Source of the DNA: Comamonas testosteroni TK102
GTDB lineage: Bacteria; Pseudomonadota; Gammaproteobacteria; Burkholderiales; Burkholderiaceae_C
Direction: 5' to 3'
Assembly (NCBI RefSeq): GCF_000739375.1
Contig: NZ_CP006704.1
Location: 1,736,001-1,800,000, forward strand
DNA: 64,000 nt
The notes beneath the pieces were generated by a model. It ran no database searches. It was not told the origin of the DNA and was given only the letters and a program-made list of their open reading frames with translations. Made by a program: the position numbers and the translations under genes. This document shows, piece after piece, positions 30,027 through 37,768 of the stretch (position 1 is its first letter; each line of letters starts with the position of its first letter).

Positions 30027-31814
30027 CTAGGCAGCTGGGAGCATGCTTAGCAGATATAACTGCTGAATCTTGCGAGACCAGTAATCGGTCAGTTGACCGT
30101 TTTCCTCGACGTCTACGCGCACGGTTTCGTGCATTGAAGGGTTACGGCGCTTAAGTTCTCCGAGCAGGGCATCAATGCGGTCACAAATCGCTGTATAGAC
30201 CCTATACGCTTGCAATGAATCACTGTTTAAGGGGACGATTTTCTGAAGCACCCAGCGGCACGACATCAGCTTGCGGAGGTCTAACTCGTCGGCATGTATC
30301 CGGTAGTTGTCGCAGAAGAAACATCCTTCGACCTTGTTGCAGTTGGGCTCCAGAATAGCCGACGCCTTGACTGATGAGGGTTTGCCATGCTCCGCGCAAC
30401 TCCCAACGGGAATAACTTGTAAAGAAACCCCTTTAATAGCCCTTTGATTCGGCTTCAGGACGGTCTCTTGCAGTGATTCGAGAAATGAGCTTAGTTCACG
30501 TCGATGTATATCATCGCTTGCTTTGCTGTAGGCTTTCACCGCGGTCTTGACACTGTGGCCCATTAGTTTGGCTGCTACCGGCAAAGGAGCTCGTCTGACC
30601 AAATCCTGCTGCTTGAATACTCGCAGTTCCTGGAAAGTCACATCTCCTAGGTTGACGCCAATTGCTTTGACTCTTTTTCTAAGCGTCTGTAAAAAATCCC
30701 TGCGAAGTGGACTAATGCTTGTGGGCTCATGGTAGGCTTTCGGGTAAGAGCAGCGAATAAACATTGGCGCAATGTCGCTGCCTAGCGCGTCAACCAGTGA
30801 TTGACGAATGTGCAGGTAGGTCGCTAGCCGTGTCATTGTTGTTGCTGATAGGTGCACCTCGATCAGCTTGTTGCCAGCACGAAACTTCACCGCTTTTTGA
30901 GTCAGGGAGATTCGATCTGGTTGAGCTAATTGCTCATCTAGATCGTCGGGTTCCTCGAATTGTTGCAACACAGCTAAGTTCGCTCCCGAATCCGCAAATA
31001 CAAGGCCTGCAAAGGCCACGCAAGCTAGTTCCATGAGCCGAAGCGGTGAATAGGTGGGCCGCAACGCTATAACCTTGGAGTCATCCGTGGCTGATATTCT
31101 CAGTTGTCGCCCGAATACTGGTACTCCGGGTGTGTATTTTTCGCGTAAGGTGAGTGTCGCGGCAGAGTCGAAGATGGCTTGTAGGGTAGATGCGAATGTG
31201 TGAACCTTCTGGCTACTGGGCGCTTTGGTGCCTACCCCTAAACGACTCGAGAGCGGCTCTATTTCATCTTTGTAGACACGATCATGTATCTCTGACATGC
31301 ATGCTATTGCGTCTTGGTCTAAGCCGGATGCTCTCGAAGGTGAAATTTCATGGTTTTGCAGCCGGCTGCGTAAATATGTGTGATATCCCTTCAGCGCTTG
31401 TAATGCAACGTCGGGGTCACTCAGTAGGGTTTCAAATCGACCAGCATTATTTGGTGTGTCTGCCCAATTGAGCAGACAGCCAAAGTTCCGGAGTTGCCTT
31501 TCTGATGTTCGTGGTCTGGAATTCTTGAATCGGTTCCAATTAGAAAGCCGATCTAAGGCGATGGGTAGGTATTCGACTCGAGCGAGAGATAGCGAAGATG
31601 GGTCGAAGGAGGAACGATGCGACGAGACAATATTGCGTTTGAGGTAGCACCATAAATTTGAATAAACCAGTGAGCCATCGCCACAACTTAGTGCGACTTT
31701 CATGGGTGAATAGGTTTCATATGGCGTATCAAACGGAAAGCTGAGGACAGGCAGAGTGTCGAGATACGTTCTTGTGCAGTTTTGCCAATCTGAGGCGGGT
31801 AGAGCCGCAGACAT
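30027..31814 (-). CDS. Tyrosine recombinase, second of trio, degenerate active site
   Basis: A 595-aa protein with an N-terminal core-binding region and a C-terminal phage-integrase fold (residues about 250-435). The expected first catalytic Arg position reads SGANLAVL (Asn279). The HxxR box reads FQELR (Gln395, Arg398). His420 (LMGHS) and the nucleophile-like Tyr429 (KAYS) remain. A Cys-rich tail (NCNKVEGCFFC) may bind zinc. It could be a structural or orientation partner in a heteromeric synapse rather than an independent enzyme, which is inference. It begins one base after the end of recombinase 1. Confidence 0.78.
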   Translation of the reverse strand: MSAALPASDWQNCTRTYLDTLPVLSFPFDTPYETYSPMKVALSCGDGSLVYSNLWCYLKRNIVSSHRSSFDPSSLSLARVEYLPIALDRLSNWNRFKNSRPRTSERQLRNFGCLLNWADTPNNAGRFETLLSDPDVALQALKGYHTYLRSRLQNHEISPSRASGLDQDAIACMSEIHDRVYKDEIEPLSSRLGVGTKAPSSQKVHTFASTLQAIFDSAATLTLREKYTPGVPVFGRQLRISATDDSKVIALRPTYSPLRLMELACVAFAGLVFADSGANLAVLQQFEEPDDLDEQLAQPDRISLTQKAVKFRAGNKLIEVHLSATTMTRLATYLHIRQSLVDALGSDIAPMFIRCSYPKAYHEPTSISPLRRDFLQTLRKRVKAIGVNLGDVTFQELRVFKQQDLVRRAPLPVAAKLMGHSVKTAVKAYSKASDDIHRRELSSFLESLQETVLKPNQRAIKGVSLQVIPVGSCAEHGKPSSVKASAILEPNCNKVEGCFFCDNYRIHADELDLRKLMSCRWVLQKIVPLNSDSLQAYRVYTAICDRIDALLGELKRRNPSMHETVRVDVEENGQLTDYWSRKIQQLYLLSMLPAA

Positions 31815-31815
31815 T

Positions 31816-33267
31816 TTATTTTTCCGTATTTATGAGTTTGGATAAATATTCGCTCCAGCCTATTTTTGCCTGCTCCAGTTGCTTCTGCTGTTCACGATAT
31901 TTCAAATATTTTTCTGTTGTTAAAGTGCTCCGGTGCCACATGAGTTTGCTCAATTGGCTTAGTATCCAATCGTATCGACTGTCTATTCCATTATTCCCGG
32001 CCTGTTGCATTTGATAGTCAACCCAGTTCATCCCGAACGTGGCTCGTAAGTCATGAAAACGATAAGTGAAACCTGGAATAGATTCTTGTATTAGAGGAGT
32101 AACTGCGACTTGGATGAACTTTCTCAAAGGCCTCCCGCTGAGTGCCGAGCGGCGCAGCGGTGTACTTGAATCGCGTATCGCGTTTAAGTCCTCCCTGGAC
32201 TCATAGTAAGGCTGCCCATGTTGAGTCAAGAATAAATAGTTCATTGGATCCTCTCCCTGCTGAGTTTTCGCTCGCCTGCGCCTTGCTCGTTCTGAAACGG
32301 CATATGCATGCAGTTGCTCGTAGAGCTCACGGGGCATCGAAAGGTAGACCTTTCCAATATCTCCTTTGGTGTTAATTCGAGTGCCCGGGCCACAAAGAAT
32401 CTTGTGCGGCCACTGCCGCACTTGGTCTGTCGGACGCAGCACCTCTCCTAAGCGCAGTGTGAGTACTGTCATTTCTCGTGCACCTGTGAGCAAAGCTATG
32501 TAGTGCATCAATGAGTACTCTGTATTACCTAATTTCTTTAAAGCGTTTACCAATTCCTTCTGCTCATTTACTGTCAACGGACGCAATTTCGCTCCATCGT
32601 TAATGGTCCCGCTTGATGCGTCTTCGTACGTTTTAGACTTTATAGAAATGTCGGTAGTTCTGACATTGGTGACCTGTCTACGTCCTATAGAGTCGTTGTA
32701 AGCAATGCTAATTTTTTTCTCAATCCATGTTGGATTTGCAGGGGAAAAGCGCATGTGCTTATTTCTGTCTAGAAAGTTGTAGAAACCGATAACCGTAGAC
32801 ATGCGCCGCGCAGCCGTTGACCTCTTTAGGCTACCTTTAGTGACCTGACCTTGAAGATGTGTGTGATATAGGTAAGTAGGTCGAAGATATTTGATGACTT
32901 CAGAAAAATCATCCCATTCGATCTTAAAGTCATCGAGGAAGTTTTTATATGCGGCTAGATCCTGGGCGATCGGCCTCAAAGAGCTGATCGTGTGAGGATT
33001 GGCTTGCGCTCTCTCAAGCAACCACATGCAAGCGGGTTGCCATGGAGCACCTTCCCGATCGAGGATGAGTGGAAATAAACGGAACTCGCTCCAGCGCTGA
33101 GCCTTGGCGTTAGCGCTGATTGGCTTTCGCCAATACTTGATGTTTTGGTCGCCATGGAGGTAGTCCACCGGCAAGGTCCCCATGTCGGGCGTTCTCTGCA
33201 CTGTAGTCAGTCGAAATAAAGGAAGTGTGTGAACAACGCTTAGCTTTTCAGGTTCGACATCGTGCAC
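31816..33267 (-). CDS. Tyrosine recombinase, first of trio (TnpA-like integrase)
   Basis: A 483-aa integrase. The catalytic set is complete: Arg264 (LLTGARE), Lys301 (NTKGD), His405 and Arg408 (FHDLRAT), His445 (MWHRS) and Tyr454 (TEKYLKY). The start is GTG 33267 with AAGGAG 8 bp upstream, and an out-of-frame ATG lies just inside. It is the first gene of a four-gene operon that reads away from two tRNA-Leu genes. Its start lies 330 bp from the first tRNA. An integrase next to a tRNA gene is the usual arrangement at one end of an integrated island. Confidence 0.85.
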   Translation of the reverse strand: MHDVEPEKLSVVHTLPLFRLTTVQRTPDMGTLPVDYLHGDQNIKYWRKPISANAKAQRWSEFRLFPLILDREGAPWQPACMWLLERAQANPHTISSLRPIAQDLAAYKNFLDDFKIEWDDFSEVIKYLRPTYLYHTHLQGQVTKGSLKRSTAARRMSTVIGFYNFLDRNKHMRFSPANPTWIEKKISIAYNDSIGRRQVTNVRTTDISIKSKTYEDASSGTINDGAKLRPLTVNEQKELVNALKKLGNTEYSLMHYIALLTGAREMTVLTLRLGEVLRPTDQVRQWPHKILCGPGTRINTKGDIGKVYLSMPRELYEQLHAYAVSERARRRRAKTQQGEDPMNYLFLTQHGQPYYESREDLNAIRDSSTPLRRSALSGRPLRKFIQVAVTPLIQESIPGFTYRFHDLRATFGMNWVDYQMQQAGNNGIDSRYDWILSQLSKLMWHRSTLTTEKYLKYREQQKQLEQAKIGWSEYLSKLINTEK

Positions 33268-33596
33268 CGCGAGTCTCCTTGATCGAGTTGGTAGCGTGAT
33301 GGGGACAGTTCCGAAGTGAAGTCAATCGTAGGTTCTATCTGGTACTTTTTGCAAAAATTCCTGCAGTTAGTACTCCCAATGTAAAGTAGCCGACGCGTGA
33401 GGGTGGATCACCTTTTGAGATGGTTGTCTGGTAAGGAACGGATGCAAAAAGGAGTGACGACCTTTTTTTGCTGGGTTAGTGAGGGCATAATGCGTCCTTC
33501 GCGGCGGTTTCTGGCAGCGACAGCTTGGCTTAAAAGCTCGGCCTAGGATCTAGAAGCCGAATCGATACCTCTGTTTTTCAGAGCAGCGAGCATTCC
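33268..33596. other. Spacer between integrase start and first tRNA-Leu
   Basis: About 330 bp that must hold the leftward promoter of the recombinase operon and the rightward tRNA promoter. A GGGCATAATGCG stretch near 33485-33496 could be the -10 and GC-rich discriminator of the tRNA promoter, without a good -35. No gene is supported. An attachment-site core could also lie here or in the tRNA. Confidence 0.4.
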
Positions 33597-33912
33597 GCCC
33601 GAGTGGTGAAATCGGTAGACACAAGGGACTTGAAAATTTGAGCCTTCGAGGGGAAACCTTCGAAGTGACGCCCGTCAAATTCGGCGAACGCCCTGGCTGC
33701 TTTTGTAGCCGAGCCAACGCCGAGCCAAGCCCAGGCGAAAGTTTGGGAAGGTGTAGAGAGCAGACGGCGGGCACCTAAAGCCGAAAGGCTATGGTGAAGG
33801 CGTGCTCCAGACCACGAACACCCTGCAGTTAGCAGAGTGGCGGCAAAAGTCGAAGTGGTAAGAAAATCCCTCGCCGAAAGGTGTGCCGGTTCGATTCCGG
33901 CCTCGGGCACCA
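33597..33912 (+). tRNA. tRNA-Leu(UAA), copy 1, interrupted by a group I intron
   Basis: The acceptor arm GCCCGAG (33597-33603) pairs with CTCGGGC (33902-33908), followed by A and an encoded CCA. The exons are 33597-33631 and 33863-33912. Joined, they give an anticodon arm AGGGA-CTTAAAA-TCCCT with anticodon UAA, split after U34. The long variable arm (CGCC-GAAA-GGTG) and TTCGATTC T-loop are class II tRNA features. The 231-nt insert between U34 and A35 is a group I intron. A second complete copy lies 783 bp downstream. A good terminator follows at 33916. Confidence 0.95.
33632..33862 (+). other. Group I intron in tRNA-Leu copy 1 (231 nt)
   Basis: The 5' exon ends in U and the intron ends in G, as group I splicing requires. 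The core resembles the Azoarcus tRNA-Ile intron, with GCCGAGCCAAGC, then AAGGTGTAGAGAGCAGACGG, then CTATGGTGAAGG, then CTCCAGACCACGAAC. The segment GAGC with later GCTC fits the P7 guanosine-binding helix. There is no reading frame for a homing nuclease. Compared with copy 2, peripheral stems change on both sides (GGCTGC-TTTT-GTAGCC here), showing that structure is conserved. Confidence 0.92.
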
Positions 33913-33915
33913 GCC

Positions 33916-33956
33916 AAAGCCACCCTTGGTGATGCAGGGGTGGCTTTCATTTTTTG
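33916..33956 (+). terminator. Rho-independent terminator after tRNA-Leu copy 1
   Basis: AAAGCCACCC and GGGTGGCTTT form a perfect 10-bp stem around a 12-base loop, followed by CATTTTTT. Confidence 0.85.
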
Positions 33957-34379
33957 CGTTTTGATTGCGCAATCCGACTAGCGCTAAACAACCCTCGCTT
34001 AGTTTTTTGCTGTTGTGCTAAGCACCCGGTGGACTCATTGGGAACCAAGGAACAAGCGCTCAAGCAAGTGATTGAGGTGGCATCTCGGTGGCTGGACTTC
34101 CCTGCACGCATAGATGTCTACGGCGAATACGGGTGTCGCAGTAGTAGTCGAGTCCATTACGCAAAAAAGTACCGAATGTAGTAAAATTCAAGAAAAGTAC
34201 CGAATAGCAGACTTAAAATCTGTTTTGTCAAGTCCTTTCTGCTTTCGCCACCAAGCCGGAAGGTCAATAGTGGCAAGGACTTGGGAGCATCCAAGGCGTA
34301 GCTTCGCGGCTCGGCTTGATGGTCAGGAGCCAACTAGGAGCCAGCAGGGAGAGGTGTAGGCTCCAGTGCATCATGTAAT
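33957..34379. other. Spacer between the two tRNA-Leu genes
   Basis: About 420 bp without a convincing gene. Two direct copies of AAAAGTACCGAAT lie near 34168 and 34193. Immediately after the second is a 15-base hairpin CAGACTTAAAATCTG (34208-34222). Its loop CTTAAAA and flanking bases reproduce 11 nt of the spliced tRNA-Leu(UAA) anticodon arm. It could be a trace of an intronless tRNA or an attachment core. A frame at 34114-34359 has no recognisable domain. Confidence 0.5.
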
Positions 34380-34690
34380 GCCCGAGTGGTGAAATCGGTA
34401 GACACAAGGGACTTGAACAATTTGAGCCCTCCGGGGGAAACCCCAGAGGTGAAGCCCGTCAAAGTCGGCGAACGCCCTGGATGCCCCGGCATCCGAGCCA
34501 ACGCCGAGCCAAGCCCAGGCCCAATGCCTGGGAAGGTGTAGAGAGCAGACGGCGGGCACCTACGGCTGCAAGGCTATGGTGAAGGCGTGCTCCAGACCAC
34601 GAACAGCGCACGCGCTGGCGGCGAAAGCCGAAGTGGTAAGAAAATCCCTCGCCGAAAGGCGTGCCGGTTCGATTCCGGCCTCGGGCACCA
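34380..34690 (+). tRNA. tRNA-Leu(UAA), copy 2, interrupted by a group I intron
   Basis: The exons 34380-34414 and 34641-34690 match copy 1 except for one base in the variable arm (CGCC-GAAA-GGCG, a perfect pair here, against GGTG in copy 1). The anticodon UAA is again split after U34, and CCA is encoded. Both copies can form a complete tRNA, so neither is a truncated attachment remnant. A strong terminator follows at 34698. The second defence operon and the conjugative element lie to the right. Confidence 0.95.
34415..34640 (+). other. Group I intron in tRNA-Leu copy 2 (226 nt)
   Basis: It shares the catalytic core with the copy 1 intron but differs in peripheral stems, with both strands changed together. 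Examples are GGATGCC-CC-GGCATCC against GGCTGC-TTTT-GTAGCC, and CCCAGGC-CCAAT-GCCTGGG against CCCAGGC-GAAA-GTTTGGG. It is more GC-rich. Such covariation supports a folded, selected ribozyme in both copies. No coding capacity is seen. Confidence 0.92.
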
Positions 34691-34697
34691 ATTCAGG

Positions 34698-34729
34698 GGC
34701 CGCTTCTGTTGGCGCAGAAGCGGCCTTTT
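34698..34729 (+). terminator. Rho-independent terminator after tRNA-Leu copy 2
   Basis: GGCCGCTTCT and AGAAGCGGCC form a perfect 10-bp stem with an 8-base loop, followed directly by TTTT. The next bases read CAT, giving CTTTTCAT at the base of the hairpin. Confidence 0.88.
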
Positions 34730-34788
34730 CATAGGGGGCAATGACACGGCTCATCCAAGCGCGTTCAGTCAAGGTTAACTCCGCTGCG

Positions 34789-35736
34789 CTAGATGTAGTT
34801 TCTCAACACGTTGTTCCCCTCGAAGCCAAGGCGAGTGATAGGAGGACGATGTGAAGTTGCCGAGTGTGGCCGATGGAAGTTGTAGTGGTACATCCACGGC
34901 TGCAGTTCCCGCGCTCGATGTTCCGAGGACGGGTAGACGAAGGCATAGGCCCACTCGCGCAGCAAGGTCTGGATGAAGCGTTCGGCTTTGCCATTGGTCC
35001 TTGGCGTGTAGGGGCGCGTGCGGATGTGCTTGATGCCCAGGCGACGCAGCAATTTGGTGAAGCGGCGTGACTTGTAGGCCGAGCCGTTGCCGGTCATCAC
35101 TCGCTCAACGTTCACGCCCAGGCTCTTGTAGTAGCGCAGTGCGGCCAGCAGGAAGGCGCAGGCGCACTTGGCCGTCTCGTCGGCGAGCATCTGGCTGAAG
35201 CCCACGCGCGAATGATCGTCGATAGCCACATGCAGCGCTTGCCAGCCGGCACGCGGGGTGTTCTGTGTGCGATCGCCCGTGACACGGTGGCCAGGCTTGT
35301 CGAAGCGCCCAAGCTTCTTGGTGTCCAGGTGCAGCAATTCGCCCGCGCTTTGGCGTTCGTAACGGCGCACGGGCACCGTGTCTTGCAACGCGGGCAAGCG
35401 CGCCACCGCAGCGGCCTTGCAAGCACGTGCCACGACGCTTATGGACAGGCCCACCCGCTCGGCAATGCACGCGTAGGTCAGGCGCTGATTGCGGCGCAGC
35501 GCCACCGCCCGCTCGAGCTTGAGGGCATCGCTGCGTCGCGGACTGCGCTCGGGTCGGGAACTGCGATCAAGCAGGCCGGGCGCGCCCTGGCTGGCCCAGC
35601 GACGCTGCCACTTGCGTGCGGTGTGTGCGCTCAAGCCTGCGGCTGCAGCCGCAGGCTTGAGCCCGATGCGATCGATCTCGCGCACCAGATGCTCTCGACC
35701 TCTGGGCGTCATTGAGGCATTCTTGTGGATGTTCAC
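34789..35736 (-). CDS. IS481-family transposase with substituted catalytic Asp
   Basis: A 315-aa protein from GTG 35736 (NIHKNASMTPRGREHL). It has a helix-turn-helix with KPAAAAAGLSAHTARKWQRR and an integrase core. The first catalytic Asp (LLHLDTKKL) and the final Glu (NGKAERF) are present. The second Asp is replaced: the usual TDNGS reads TGNGS because of a GGC codon where GAC is expected. That substitution should abolish strand transfer. The stop codon lies in the flanking target duplication. Apart from this the frame is intact. Confidence 0.85.
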   Translation of the reverse strand: MNIHKNASMTPRGREHLVREIDRIGLKPAAAAAGLSAHTARKWQRRWASQGAPGLLDRSSRPERSPRRSDALKLERAVALRRNQRLTYACIAERVGLSISVVARACKAAAVARLPALQDTVPVRRYERQSAGELLHLDTKKLGRFDKPGHRVTGDRTQNTPRAGWQALHVAIDDHSRVGFSQMLADETAKCACAFLLAALRYYKSLGVNVERVMTGNGSAYKSRRFTKLLRRLGIKHIRTRPYTPRTNGKAERFIQTLLREWAYAFVYPSSEHRARELQPWMYHYNFHRPHSATSHRPPITRLGFEGNNVLRNYI

Positions 35737-35819
35737 ACGGGGAGTCCTGAAGAAAGTTGGCCGGCTTGAGAACCTCCATCTTCCTTCACCTCGGGTGAAC
35801 AACCTCTTGGGAAACTACA
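34794..35819 (-). mobile_element. IS481-family element with 6-bp target duplication
   Basis: The ends are TGTAGTTTCTCAACA at the left and, on the other strand from 35819, TGTAGTTTCCCAAGA. Homology continues inward (GTTGTTC.CC.CGAG). The same 6 bp, GCTAGA, flanks both sides (34788-34793 and 35820-35825), which is a target duplication. The element of 1026 bp holds one transposase gene and separates the tRNA-Leu genes from the second defence operon. The retained duplication suggests insertion is recent enough not to have been reshuffled. Confidence 0.88.
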
Positions 35820-35890
35820 GCTAGATCGCGACAAGCCCAGGAGCAAGGTCCAGCGGCCTTCACCGATTGACTGCCCGATGTGTTGAAACC

Positions 35891-37768
35891 TCAGCCCAGA
35901 TGCTCCGCACCTCGGATTACGGCCTCGGGGAATAGATTCTGCGCCACGATCGCGGTGCGAGCCGCTGCGACATCGGGCACAAAGGCCACGACTGCCAAGT
36001 CCTTCGTTGCACGCGAGCAGCACACATAGAAGAGGCGGCGGGTTCGATCGAGTACGGACTCTTCACCTGCCGCCAGGTTGGCTTCGTCCTTGTCCGAGAG
36101 GGGGACGTACCCGAGATACTTCCCGTAAGAATACTGCCGGAAGCCCGCTTCCTCATCGTCGATGACGACCAATACGCGCTCAAATTGGGCACCCTTCACC
36201 CCATGATGCGTCGCGAACGGTGACTCCTCTGTAAAGTAGCGCCGGTAGGCCCAGAGTTCGTCGACACCGCATGCCAGATAGGCTTGAACGTTCTCGAAGC
36301 CGCTGCTGCCGTCATCCACAGGCTCTGCAACCAGATGCATGGCGAAGCGATCATCGAGGCGCAGCAACTCGTTATCTCGCACATGCGTCAAGACGTCCCG
36401 GATAGTCGCCTGCGATCCTGCTGCCAACAGACCGACAAGCCCGTCGAGCGCTTGCTGTAGCGCTGTAAGAACGGGGGCCGTCGCTTGCCCTCGAAGCCGC
36501 GCTGGTTCAAGCCTCGGGCATTCGCTGCGCAAGGTCGATATCACTGTGAACCGATCACCCGCTTGCGCCGCGACAACGAGCGGAAGTATGTGCTGGACAA
36601 GTGGACGGAGCGGCCAGGCTGTGCCATCGCTCAGCCCTTCACTCAGACTCATGGGGGCTCGGTCATTGAGCGCAGCATACAGATTAGGGAACCCGAGCCG
36701 GTTGGCCGCCATGCGGTGCACCAGTACAAGCAGGCGGACATCGCCTTCCCGCACGTCGCTTAGCCACAGACCGTCGCCGGTTTCGGCGGCCAGCCACTGC
36801 CTAATGGCCGCGAGGCGCGCACTCCGCTCCGCGTCCGCCGGCAGGATGAACAGATTGGAGGTACCGGCAACCGGCTGCTCGATGCCATCAACGGTTATCG
36901 TCCGACCACGCACCTGCTCAAGACCGTCGCCAGGGGCGCGGATTGCATTGATGACCCCGAGCACCGATGTCGGGCACCGGAAGTTCTCGGGCTTTGTGAT
37001 CTCCGCCCAGCCGTCGTTCAGCGGGACAGTGCCTGCTCCGCTCATATAGATCTTCTGCATCGGGTCTCCGAAGAACCCGACACACAGGCCAGGATGTTCG
37101 CCCGCAATGTGCCGTAACGCCTCGACGACCTCCGGATTGGTGTCTTGGCTCTCATCGACGAAGATGTAGGGAAAGCGCTTAGCGACGAGTTGTCTCAGCA
37201 GCGGATGCGCTGCGACGCAGGCTGGGGTGAGCTTGAGGATATCGTCATGGCCAAGGATGCCTTCAGCGTAGCTGCTGCCGGTGCCGTAGACGAACTTCTC
37301 TACTTCACTGATCGCAGCCAGATCGGCTTCGAGATCTGCGATCTCCTGTTCGAGGCGGGCCTTCGTTTTCGCCTGAGTCCGAGGCTTGTCGTAGTGTGCG
37401 CGTCGCTCCGCGATCTTCTCGTCGATGCGGATGGCTACCCAAGCCGCGATATCCGAATGGAACGGCCGGATGACTGACCACAGGAAACTGTGGATGGTCG
37501 AGATGTGGAATAGCGGCGAGGCCCCGACATCGGCCGAAATCTCACCGACGGCGACTTCGGTATATGTGATGCAGGCGATTTGTTGCCCGGCGCGGCGCAG
37601 GGCAGGACCGCGGGTCTCGGCTAGGTGCGCCATAGCCTTGATCAGCGAGGTCGTTTTCCCCGACCCCGCACCGGCGACCATGACAAACGAGCGTGGCGGC
37701 ATCCGATCGAGACACGCTCGAACATCTAGATCGGCTTGTGTGTCAGGACTGCCGATCCGGCTTGTCAT
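35891..37768 (-). CDS. gajB: UvrD-type helicase, Gabija GajB-like (operon 2)
   Basis: A 625-aa superfamily 1A helicase. It has Walker A GAGSGKT (residues 33-39), IACITYTEVAVGEI, the DESQD box (IFVDESQDTN), GDPMQKIY, HGVKGAQFERVLVVIDDEE (motif V region), and LFYVCCSRATKDLAVV (motif VI). Its start overlaps the upstream OLD-nuclease gene by 4 bp, the same layout as operon 1. The two helicases are clearly different proteins: DEAQD against DESQD boxes, and different inserts. The function assigned is anti-phage defence by analogy to Gabija. A repair role is less likely in this mobile context. Confidence 0.75.
   Translation of the reverse strand: MTSRIGSPDTQADLDVRACLDRMPPRSFVMVAGAGSGKTTSLIKAMAHLAETRGPALRRAGQQIACITYTEVAVGEISADVGASPLFHISTIHSFLWSVIRPFHSDIAAWVAIRIDEKIAERRAHYDKPRTQAKTKARLEQEIADLEADLAAISEVEKFVYGTGSSYAEGILGHDDILKLTPACVAAHPLLRQLVAKRFPYIFVDESQDTNPEVVEALRHIAGEHPGLCVGFFGDPMQKIYMSGAGTVPLNDGWAEITKPENFRCPTSVLGVINAIRAPGDGLEQVRGRTITVDGIEQPVAGTSNLFILPADAERSARLAAIRQWLAAETGDGLWLSDVREGDVRLLVLVHRMAANRLGFPNLYAALNDRAPMSLSEGLSDGTAWPLRPLVQHILPLVVAAQAGDRFTVISTLRSECPRLEPARLRGQATAPVLTALQQALDGLVGLLAAGSQATIRDVLTHVRDNELLRLDDRFAMHLVAEPVDDGSSGFENVQAYLACGVDELWAYRRYFTEESPFATHHGVKGAQFERVLVVIDDEEAGFRQYSYGKYLGYVPLSDKDEANLAAGEESVLDRTRRLFYVCCSRATKDLAVVAFVPDVAAARTAIVAQNLFPEAVIRGAEHLG

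Noticed and set aside
33550..34559. Minus-strand frames with near-identical N termini opposite the two tRNA-Leu genes
   Set aside because: They are reverse reads of the conserved tRNA and group I intron sequence; the similarity comes from the duplicated RNA genes.
33597..34690. Short repeats here as a CRISPR array or attachment-site duplication
   Set aside because: The repeated units are two complete tRNA genes with introns, not regularly spaced short repeats or a 3' tRNA fragment.
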